A stretch of DNA of 34,967 nt, taken from contig DKUO01000054.1 in assembly GCA_002490705.1 (NCBI GenBank), positions 1 through 34,967 of the forward strand, read 5' to 3'. Numbering within the stretch: the first letter of the stretch is position 1; each line of letters begins with the position of its first letter. A program made the position numbers and the translations under genes. The notes beneath the pieces were generated by a model, which searched no databases, was not told the origin of the DNA, and worked only from the letters and a program-made list of their open reading frames with translations. This DNA comes from Lachnospiraceae bacterium UBA7202. Its GTDB lineage: Bacteria > Bacillota > Clostridia > Lachnospirales > Lachnospiraceae. This document shows, one piece after another, positions 1-6,082 of this stretch.

Positions 1-28
1 CCTCCAAAACTTTGAATACCCATTCTTT

Positions 29-107
29 ATCATAATAAGAAATCCGTCAAGGATGAGGTTTCGTACTGCATATGCAGCAGGTCCTTGACGGATTTGTCTA
101 TTATGAT
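29..107. repeat. Long imperfect inverted repeat (hairpin)
   Basis: The arms at 29-53 and 82-107 are reverse complements apart from about two differences. The common core reads AAATCCGTCAAGGA on the left and TCCTTGACGGATTT on the right, with ATCATAATA/TATTATGAT at the outer ends. The centre holds a perfect 12-bp palindrome CTGCATATGCAG at 66-77. No T-tract follows, so it is not a standard terminator. It stands directly before the 13-bp repeat array, which suggests the two belong to one repetitive element. Its function is unknown. Confidence 0.75.
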
Positions 108-140
108 ATTCTGTTGGTCAAGCAGGATAATAGGTGCAAA

Positions 141-227
141 CCCTCACGAAGAACCCTCAAACCAGCCCCTCACGAAAGCCCCTCAAACAAAACCCTCAAA
201 CTGTACCCTCACAAAGGTAGCACCTCA
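141..227. repeat. 13-bp tandem array with CCCTCA cores
   Basis: CCCTCA starts at 141, 154, 167, 180, 193 and 206, an exact 13-bp period, and a seventh diverged core ACCTCA lies at 222. The seven following bases vary but favour A-rich or CGAA sequence. The array end at 223-243 nearly matches the first 20 bases of the window (CCTCCAAAACTTTGAATACC), so another array probably ends just outside the left edge. Read on the plus strand, three units make 13 codons and give a 13-residue peptide repeat (TLKPAPHESPSNK, TLKLYPHKGSTSK), but no credible gene start was seen. Confidence 0.75.
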
Positions 228-243
228 AAAACTTTGAATATCC

Positions 244-499
244 GAGAAATCTTTGGCTTTTATTTGTAAAAAAGTCAGGGAAATCGACTTGACACTGATT
301 TACCATCAATTTTGCCCTGATTTAGCAATAATTTACCATACTCCCTACGAAGTTATGCGCCTTTCGGCGATTCTCGCAAAAAATGTGAAAAAAGTTTGTG
401 ACAATAACTTGCCATACGCGGGGTATGGGGCGCTGTGTGGAGGAGAGTCTGCCGAGGTAGAATAGAGCAGGATTTTACAGTTTTTCCGATAGGAAATGA
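244..499. other. Intergenic stretch without recognisable gene
   Basis: Short open frames exist here but none has a ribosome binding site, a family resemblance or plausible length. The stretch may be decayed sequence left by the repeat element to its left. No RNA gene or terminator was recognised. Confidence 0.4.
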
Positions 500-528
500 T
501 TGAAGAAGCAGAGGTTGTTGGATATAAT
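500..528 (+). promoter_or_regulatory. Sigma-A promoter of the toxin-antitoxin operon
   Basis: TTGAAG at 500-505 and a perfect TATAAT at 523-528 are separated by 17 bp. Transcription would start near 535, about 80 bases before the antitoxin. Just downstream, TGAAAGTTTT and TGAAAGTTT-like copies (about 534-552) form a short direct repeat where an autorepressing antitoxin could bind; that role is inference. Confidence 0.65.
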
Positions 529-613
529 GTATTATGAAAGTTTTGAAAGTTTACAGGCTGATAAATGGAAACTATTGTGATATGAATTCTTAGAAAAATT
601 GGAGGTGAAATAA

Positions 614-880
614 ATGACTTTGCGGCAGGAGGCATATGCCATGATTGATTCTTTACCGGATGATGATAGTGTTAAGTTTTTTATAGATATGATTAGGAGA
701 TTTAATGTAGTAGCAGGGAAAACAGGGAAATTATCTGAGACTCAAAGTTCACTTTCAGAAAAAAGACAGGTGTTTTTACACATGGAGGAGTTGAAAAAGA
801 AGTATCCATTTCCAAAAGATTATGACTATGAACAAATCAGAAAGGAAGCTATGGAAGAAAAATATGGTTGCGTTAATTGA
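614..880 (+). CDS. Antitoxin-like small protein, partner of PIN toxin
   Basis: An 88-residue acidic protein starting at an ATG with a strong GGAGGTG ribosome binding site about five bases upstream. The N-terminal half (MTLRQEAYAMIDSLPDDDSV...) is predicted helical and resembles small antitoxins paired with PIN-domain toxins in clostridia. The C-terminal half, rich in Lys, Glu and Tyr, would be the flexible toxin-binding tail. The toxin gene begins inside its last codons (16-nt overlap), which is typical of translationally coupled type II toxin-antitoxin pairs. Expected role: bind and neutralise the toxin and repress the operon promoter. The family name is not certain; the assignment rests mainly on size, layout and partner. 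Confidence 0.7.
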   Translation: MTLRQEAYAMIDSLPDDDSVKFFIDMIRRFNVVAGKTGKLSETQSSLSEKRQVFLHMEELKKKYPFPKDYDYEQIRKEAMEEKYGCVN

Positions 881-1274
881 CACTAATGTTATATTAAACT
901 ATATTACTGATCGGGAGGATAGGTTTCGTGATTCTTCAAAGATGGTTATAGATTTGTGCTCTCAAGGAAAAGTTGATGGATATATTGCTTTTCATTCGCT
1001 GTCTATTATATGGTATTCACTTCGAATCCCGGATGAGGGAAAGCGAATGTGGTTAAAGGATATTTGCAGTATATTAACGGTTGCAGGTGCTTCACATGAG
1101 CAGGTTTTAGAGGCGATAGAAAATATACAGTTTAAAGATTTTGAGGACTGCCTACAGGATGAGTGCGCAAGAATGGTAAATGCAGACTGTCTGGTGACGT
1201 GTAATTTGAAGGATTTTAAGATGGCTAAAACAAAGGTTTACAGTCCCGATGAGTTTGTGACATTATTAGAATAA
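864..1274 (+). CDS. PIN-domain toxin (VapC-like, PIN_3 type)
   Basis: A 136-residue PIN-domain protein, predicted to be an Mg2+-dependent ribonuclease toxin. The start is set at 864 because the protein then begins MVALIDTNVILNYI, the canonical first PIN strand with catalytic Asp6, and a GGAAG site lies just upstream. An in-frame ATG at 822 would add an unlikely Lys-rich leader. Other probable metal ligands are Glu94/Asp95 (in DFEDCLQ) and Asp108 (in VNADCLVT), followed by the CNLKDF segment seen in PIN_3 proteins. Full length for the family. The gene overlaps the antitoxin and is followed by a terminator, so this is a self-contained two-gene operon. The RNA target cannot be read from sequence. 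Confidence 0.85.
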   Translation: MVALIDTNVILNYITDREDRFRDSSKMVIDLCSQGKVDGYIAFHSLSIIWYSLRIPDEGKRMWLKDICSILTVAGASHEQVLEAIENIQFKDFEDCLQDECARMVNADCLVTCNLKDFKMAKTKVYSPDEFVTLLE

Positions 1275-1334
1275 TTTTGTGAAACATAAAAAGATAAAAG
1301 GCTCAATGTAGAACAGCCAAATAAATTATAGACC

Positions 1335-1371
1335 AAAGCAGTAAATCAGATAATCGGTTTTCTGCTTTTTT
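1335..1371 (+). terminator. Intrinsic terminator of the toxin-antitoxin operon
   Basis: AAAGCAG (1335-1341) pairs with CTGCTTT (1362-1368). After one mismatch, AAATC (1343-1347) pairs with GGTTT (1356-1360) with one G-T wobble. A run of six T follows at 1366-1371. It lies about 60 bases after the toxin stop codon. Confidence 0.7.
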
Positions 1372-1469
1372 GCATAGTAAGAAAAAGGCTTTTAGGGGAT
1401 AAAAGTTTGATTTATTGCAGAAACTAAGGCGGAACGGCGTTACAATTTTTGGACATAAGAGGCAAACAA

Positions 1470-2393
1470 ATGGCAAGTAAAGAACCAATAAGGCATCATT
1501 ATATACCGCAGTTCATTCTAAAAAATTTCTGCTTTGATACGGAAAGAAATCAACTGTTCTATTTTGAAAAAAGGACTTCTGCAATATCCATAAAACAACC
1601 AAGAGATATTTTCATGGTCAAAAATTTATACCGTGATGACATAAATAACTCTGATGATATTATGAAAATCGAGAAAGATATGGCTAGATTTGAAAGTGAA
1701 ACAGCAAAAATCATAGCAGAAAGATTTCTTAAAAGGGATAAAATAGTATTAACTGTAGATGAAGATGAAAGATTAAAACTGTTTTTTGCGATTATGGCTT
1801 TCAGATCAAAAAGTACAAGTAAAATGTTTAGCGCAGAAGCATCCAAGAAGAATAAAGCATTTTATTCTACATATCAGAGAAACGGCAATCTCGATGAGTT
1901 TTGGAAAAGAAATTTAGGAAATTTACTGAATTGTAGGTCTATGCGGGAAGTGTTGGAACATAAGAAAATAGATGATCCGATCAAAGCGTTTTTCCTACGG
2001 GATATTTACGGGTTATATGGGCTTTATTTTGTTGTTGCGGAAAGAAGAGGAGCTCTTGAATTTTTAATAAGTGATGTTTATCCGACTCTTATCACTGGAA
2101 CGACAGTATGGGGAACAGAGCTGCACATGTATTCTATATGTCCAATTTCCCCGGACAGAATAATTTTGCTTGTGTCAAATGGAGTGCTTGGTGCACCAAA
2201 AAGTGTTGTCGGCCTTCACGATGAAGTTTTAAAAAAGCCAAAATTAAGCTTTGATAAGAAATCAATAACGATTCGTGTAAAAAAAATATATGAAAACGAA
2301 GTGAGATATGTGAATGATGCGTTGATAAGTGCAGCATATGAAGGTCTTGCGTTCAAAAATAAAGGCAAAGTCACATTTCCACACAAAGTATAA
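1470..2393 (+). CDS. DUF4238 family protein
   Basis: A 307-residue protein of unknown function. The N-terminus HHYIPQFILKNF (residues 9-20) is the signature of the DUF4238 family, and the following segment with YFEKRT and a VKNLYR-like motif also fits. The ATG at 1470 is preferred over an upstream TTG at 1449 because AAGAGG lies seven bases before it. No signal peptide or membrane segment is visible, so it is probably cytoplasmic. The gene is A+T-rich like the toxin-antitoxin pair before it and unlike the genes after 2447, which suggests horizontal acquisition. It is separated from the toxin by a terminator and so is probably its own unit. No catalytic residues can be assigned; a role in a defence or accessory islet is inference from position only. 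Confidence 0.8.
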   Translation: MASKEPIRHHYIPQFILKNFCFDTERNQLFYFEKRTSAISIKQPRDIFMVKNLYRDDINNSDDIMKIEKDMARFESETAKIIAERFLKRDKIVLTVDEDERLKLFFAIMAFRSKSTSKMFSAEASKKNKAFYSTYQRNGNLDEFWKRNLGNLLNCRSMREVLEHKKIDDPIKAFFLRDIYGLYGLYFVVAERRGALEFLISDVYPTLITGTTVWGTELHMYSICPISPDRIILLVSNGVLGAPKSVVGLHDEVLKKPKLSFDKKSITIRVKKIYENEVRYVNDALISAAYEGLAFKNKGKVTFPHKV

Positions 2394-2446
2394 ATGAGAG
2401 ATGTTTTGAAACGGCATTGTTAGAATCTCTCAAAAAAGGAGCCACT

Positions 2447-3007
2447 ATGCAATACACATGGAACGACATAGAACAGCATATCGCGGCTTGTACCCAATGT
2501 CCACTCGGCCAGACCAGAAATCTGCCTGTCATGGGCCGTGGCAGCCATGAGGCGGATATCATGCTGATTGCTGAGGCGCCCGGTGCACAGGAAGACCAGC
2601 AGGGGATTCCTTTTGTGGGGCGTTCAGGGGAAATATTGGACAGGCTGTTTCGCGACTGCGGTCTGAGCAGGGAAGAAGTATATATTACCAACATTTTAAA
2701 ATGCCATCCGCCTGGCAATCGTGATCCCAGAGAGGAGGAAAAGGAGGCATGCTTTCCCTATCTGAAATATGAGACATTTCTGTTAAAGCCGGGCATTATT
2801 GTCTGTCTGGGCCGTGTCGCCGCGCAGCGGATCATTTCGCCGGATTTTAAGATTACCAGGCAGCATGGCACTTGGACATACCGGAGAAACTGTATGCTGA
2901 CTGCGACATATCATCCTTCGGCAATTCTGAGAGACCCCGCCAAATATGATGAAGTGAAACGTGATTTTCAGGAAGTTGTCAGCAAACGGTCTGATTTAAT
3001 GAGATAA
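2447..3007 (+). CDS. Uracil-DNA glycosylase, family 4 (Fe-S)
   Basis: A 186-residue base-excision-repair enzyme that removes uracil from DNA. All four iron-sulfur ligands of family 4 glycosylases are visible: Cys15 and Cys18 (CTQC), Cys86 (LKCHPPGNRDP) and Cys102 (ACFPYL). The active-site loop AEAPGAQED (residues 42-50) and the C-terminal YHPSAILRDP motif, the uracil-binding HPS loop, are intact. The start at 2447 follows an AAGGA site; an upstream TTG would add ten residues before the conserved N-terminus. Length is normal for the family. The next gene is also a DNA-processing enzyme but has its own promoter, so the two may be functionally rather than transcriptionally linked. Confidence 0.93.
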   Translation: MQYTWNDIEQHIAACTQCPLGQTRNLPVMGRGSHEADIMLIAEAPGAQEDQQGIPFVGRSGEILDRLFRDCGLSREEVYITNILKCHPPGNRDPREEEKEACFPYLKYETFLLKPGIIVCLGRVAAQRIISPDFKITRQHGTWTYRRNCMLTATYHPSAILRDPAKYDEVKRDFQEVVSKRSDLMR

Positions 3008-3034
3008 AATATTATGTAAACAAACAGACGCAAA

Positions 3035-3046
3035 GAACGTGCGTTC
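3035..3046. promoter_or_regulatory. LexA-type SOS box
   Basis: GAACGTGCGTTC at 3035-3046 matches the Gram-positive LexA (DinR) consensus core GAAC-N4-GTTC, and its four central bases (GTGC) also fit the R-N-R-Y pattern. It lies 9 bp upstream of the -35 element of the exonuclease promoter. Repression by LexA and induction by DNA damage are inferred from this site alone. Confidence 0.6.
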
Positions 3047-3055
3047 GAATGCGGA

Positions 3056-3084
3056 TTGAAGAAACATAGGTAACATGATATACT
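3056..3084 (+). promoter_or_regulatory. Sigma-A promoter of the exonuclease gene
   Basis: TTGAAG at 3056-3061 and TATACT at 3079-3084 are spaced by exactly 17 bp. Transcription would begin near 3091. This supports translation starting at 3152, since the upstream ATG at 3098 would lie only a few bases from the transcript end and has no ribosome binding site. Confidence 0.65.
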
Positions 3085-3151
3085 TTTTATAGAAAATATG
3101 ATCCAGGAATGGCTAAATACCAGATTAGACAGGGACACGGCGGAGGAAACT

Positions 3152-3709
3152 ATGAACAATCCATTTGCGGTGATTGATACGGAAACAAACTGGAATGATG
3201 AGGTAATGTCGATTGGCGTTGTAGTTGCCGATTCGGAGACAAAGGAAAAAATGGATTCCCTATATTACATAATTGATCCGGAATACAAAGTGGGCGGGAT
3301 GTACTCTAATGAATTGCGGCTTGATGGGAAAGGAGTCTGTGTCACAGACAGAAAGCAGGCTTTAATGGAAATTGGGCAATGGTTGGATACTTATCATGTG
3401 CGGAAACTCTTTGCTTATAATGCGTCTTTTGATAAGAGGCATCTGCCGGAGTATGCAAAGTTTGAATGGTATGATATTATGCGCTTGGCGGCATATCGGC
3501 AATATAATAAAGCGATACCAGGCTCTGCGGACTGTTGCAGAACAGGGAAGCTGAAACATGGCTATGGGGTGGAAAGCATTTTGAAAATGTTCCATAAAGA
3601 TGAGAAGTACAGTGAGACCCATAATGCAGTTTTGGATGCGGAAGACGAACTGCAAATTATGCAATTGCTGGGGCATGGGTTAAATAAATATGATATCGCG
3701 CATATATAG
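3152..3709 (+). CDS. DnaQ-like DEDDh 3'-5' exonuclease
   Basis: A 185-residue stand-alone exonuclease of the DnaQ/RNase T fold. The full DEDDh set is visible: Asp9 and Glu11 (VIDTET), Asp94 (YNASFDKRHL), and His157 with Asp162 (ETHNAVLDAED). Two metal ions held by these acids would cleave 3' ends of nucleic acid. The start at 3152 has a GGAGG site five bases upstream and begins directly before the first catalytic strand. No polymerase domain or DNA-binding extension is attached. A promoter and a LexA-type box lie in front, so damage-inducible expression is likely. Substrate (DNA or RNA, single-stranded or nicked) cannot be told from sequence. Confidence 0.85.
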   Translation: MNNPFAVIDTETNWNDEVMSIGVVVADSETKEKMDSLYYIIDPEYKVGGMYSNELRLDGKGVCVTDRKQALMEIGQWLDTYHVRKLFAYNASFDKRHLPEYAKFEWYDIMRLAAYRQYNKAIPGSADCCRTGKLKHGYGVESILKMFHKDEKYSETHNAVLDAEDELQIMQLLGHGLNKYDIAHI

Positions 3710-3783
3710 AATGAGAAAATAATAATTCAGAGAAAATTTTTCCAAGTAAGAAGATACCCGCAGCCGCGGGCAGAGGTGTTTTC

Positions 3784-4515
3784 ATGAAAAAAACCATAAC
3801 AACCGCCCTACTCACTATACTCCTCCTGACCCTAACCGCCTCCACAGCCCTTTTGGCTTATTTGCATTTCTTCGCATCGGACAATCAGGATCTTTCAGGG
3901 ACATGGACGGCGGAGCTGGATATGACGAATCTGGCGGCGGCCTCTGCCTTTGGCTGGCTACAGGATATCGAAGGCGTGTCCGTTTCTTTGGAGGAGATGG
4001 AGACCAATATGGATGGATTGACCATACAGGTCGATTTGACTTTTACACAGAACGGGGACTCGGCGGGCACTTTTGCCTGCAATGTGTCGCCGGAAAGCTA
4101 TGCGTCCTGTAATCAGGCGGCCTATGGGGCATTGGCGGTGGCCTTCCACGAGATTTTAGCCGAGAGGCTTCACATGGCAGGCTATACGGGCGGCACAGAT
4201 AAAGAGACTTTGGAAGCTCTGGTAACCGAAACCTTCGGGATGTCAACCGGGGAGTATTTAGCGGCCTGCGGCCCGAAACTTCTTCCCTCTCTGGAGGAGC
4301 TCCAGTCTCAGTATGATGGTAACGGTACTTACGAGACGGCGGAAGACATTTTGACCAGACGGTTTGAGGAGGGCGGAGCGGTCATAACAAAGACGGAAAT
4401 CTACCTTCGCCGGGACGACAGTTTGATTTTGCTGGAAACAGACGAGGCCGATTCTCAGGCTTTTTCTTCCGGTGAATATCCCATGGCATATACCTTGCGG
4501 CAATCAGAGGATTGA
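3784..4515 (+). CDS. Hypothetical membrane-anchored extracellular protein
   Basis: A 243-residue protein not matched to a family. Residues about 4-29 form a Lys-started hydrophobic stretch (signal anchor or uncleaved signal peptide); no lipobox Cys follows. The rest is polar and acidic and should lie outside the membrane. The segment after the anchor (DLSGTWTAELDMT) resembles the first strand of lipocalin- or META-like beta barrels, a weak hint only. Two Cys in FACNVSPESYASCNQ could form a disulfide. The AGAGGTG site before the ATG is good, and a small CCCGC/GCGGG hairpin sits just upstream of it (3757-3770). It is followed at 62 bases by the carboxypeptidase gene, so the two are probably co-transcribed and concerned with the cell envelope. 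Confidence 0.65.
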   Translation: MKKTITTALLTILLLTLTASTALLAYLHFFASDNQDLSGTWTAELDMTNLAAASAFGWLQDIEGVSVSLEEMETNMDGLTIQVDLTFTQNGDSAGTFACNVSPESYASCNQAAYGALAVAFHEILAERLHMAGYTGGTDKETLEALVTETFGMSTGEYLAACGPKLLPSLEELQSQYDGNGTYETAEDILTRRFEEGGAVITKTEIYLRRDDSLILLETDEADSQAFSSGEYPMAYTLRQSED

Positions 4516-4577
4516 CTGATCGAGTCACAACAGACTTGCAAAAAATCGGATCAAAAAATGGTCGGGAAGGGAATTTG

Positions 4578-6038
4578 ATGAAGGCAGTTCGAAAGAAAAT
4601 AAGTTCCTTTATAGTGTCTGTCGTTCTGGTCTGCGCCATCCTGCCGATTCAGGCGGACGCAGGATTCGTAATTCAAGGCGTCTGTCAGGTACAGACGGAC
4701 GTTGGCGGAGCGGGCACGGTAAAAACGCTGGATTATGGCTACGAGGACAACACCTATTTCTCTCTGCGGGATATGGCCATGCTTCTACAAGATACGGATA
4801 AGGCGTTTTCACTGGAAATTACAAAAAATGCGGTCTCCCTGAATCTGGGAAGCGCCTACACCCCTGTGGGAGTGGAAAATGACGCATGGGAAGACAGCGA
4901 AGACAGTGAAAAACCCGATCTTTCTCTGCGGCGGAACGAATTAGAGATAAACGAAGAGACAGCATTTTACTATACATTAATCCTGCAGCTGCCTTCCGGC
5001 GATTATGACTGCTTCATGATGGCGGCGGACCTGGCTATGATTTTAGATATGGATATTGCAGTTCCCTCCGCTGATTACGTGGAGATCCATACGCAGGAGC
5101 CTTTTGGCATTTCCCCTGCGGCCTTGGAGGAAGCCGGGTATTTTTACGGAGTCAACGGCGTATTGGTGGGAGACGCCACCACCGGAGAAATCTATTATGA
5201 GTATCAGGTTGACATTCCCTACCCGATTGCCAGCACTTCTAAGCTCATGACCTGCCTTTTGGCTATGGATGCCGTTTCGGCGGGGCAGCTTGCCCTTGAC
5301 GAGACGGTCACAATCTCGGAAGCGGCGCAGGCATTGGCCGACTCAGGAGACGGGGTAGTTCCCCTGAAAGCAGGGGAAGAGATCACCGTGCAGGAGCTTT
5401 TGATGGGGGCCCTGCTGCCATCTAGCAATGAGTGCGCTCTGTGTCTGGCGGAAGCTGTGGACGGAACGGAGGAGGCTTTTGTCCAAAGGATGAATCAGAA
5501 GGCGCAGGAACTGGGGCTTTCCCAGACGACGTTTTTTAACTGCAATGGGCTGCCCGTCTACACGGAGGATGTGATTCCGGCAAAGCGGCAGAACAGCATG
5601 AGCGCAGGGGATATGTACCGGCTGGCGTCATACCTTTTGAAGGTATATCCCCAGATCACAGATATTACTTCCATGAAAGAGGCTAAATTGGAGTCTCTCG
5701 ACCTTGAGGTTAAAAATACCAATCCGCTTTTGCACAATCTGCCGGAAGTGACGGGGCTGAAAACCGGAACGACCAACCGGGCCGGCGCCTGTCTGGTTAC
5801 CTCCCTGACTGCGGACGACGGCGTCATGGAGCATGATTTGGTGGTGGTTGTCCTTGGCACGGAGGATTCTATAGAGCGGGGACGGGTGTCGGGATTGCTG
5901 GCAAGATATGCCCTGTATGCGTTTGAAGCAGGCACGGGAGAAACGGCATCTGAAGCGGATGTGCAGACCCCGGGGAATTTACCCACAAACGCCGAGGCCG
6001 CCGTGGAGCGGATTTTGCGGACGGCGAGAAAGCGGTAA
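4578..6038 (+). CDS. D-alanyl-D-alanine carboxypeptidase (peptidase S11)
   Basis: A 486-residue secreted penicillin-binding protein of the DacA type that trims the terminal D-Ala of peptidoglycan stem peptides. A signal peptide ends near ILPIQADA. Residues about 45-165 form an N-terminal domain resembling the copper-amine-oxidase-like substrate-binding or stalk modules common in clostridial wall proteins. The catalytic domain carries STSK (Ser219 nucleophile, Lys222), SSN (282-284) and KTG (395-397), all intact. The ATG at 4578 has AAGGG in front and leads straight into the signal peptide; a TTG at 4512 is rejected. Unlike many DacA proteins there is no obvious C-terminal amphipathic anchor helix, though the end is Arg/Lys-rich. 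Probable operon with the genes on each side. Confidence 0.92.
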   Translation: MKAVRKKISSFIVSVVLVCAILPIQADAGFVIQGVCQVQTDVGGAGTVKTLDYGYEDNTYFSLRDMAMLLQDTDKAFSLEITKNAVSLNLGSAYTPVGVENDAWEDSEDSEKPDLSLRRNELEINEETAFYYTLILQLPSGDYDCFMMAADLAMILDMDIAVPSADYVEIHTQEPFGISPAALEEAGYFYGVNGVLVGDATTGEIYYEYQVDIPYPIASTSKLMTCLLAMDAVSAGQLALDETVTISEAAQALADSGDGVVPLKAGEEITVQELLMGALLPSSNECALCLAEAVDGTEEAFVQRMNQKAQELGLSQTTFFNCNGLPVYTEDVIPAKRQNSMSAGDMYRLASYLLKVYPQITDITSMKEAKLESLDLEVKNTNPLLHNLPEVTGLKTGTTNRAGACLVTSLTADDGVMEHDLVVVVLGTEDSIERGRVSGLLARYALYAFEAGTGETASEADVQTPGNLPTNAEAAVERILRTARKR

Positions 6039-6082
6039 TAGGAGGAAATGATTGCGAAGGAGGCAGGACGGAGGAAAAGGAA

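Noticed and set aside
141..227. CRISPR-like array
   Set aside because: Units are 13 bp with no spacers of 25-40 bp, and there are no cas genes.
72..269. 65-codon open frame spanning the 13-bp array
   Set aside because: No ribosome binding site, start codon lies within the hairpin palindrome, and the sequence is only a readout of the DNA repeat.
3757..3770. CCCGC/GCGGG hairpin as terminator of the exonuclease gene
   Set aside because: Stem of five bases with no T-tract, directly before a ribosome binding site.
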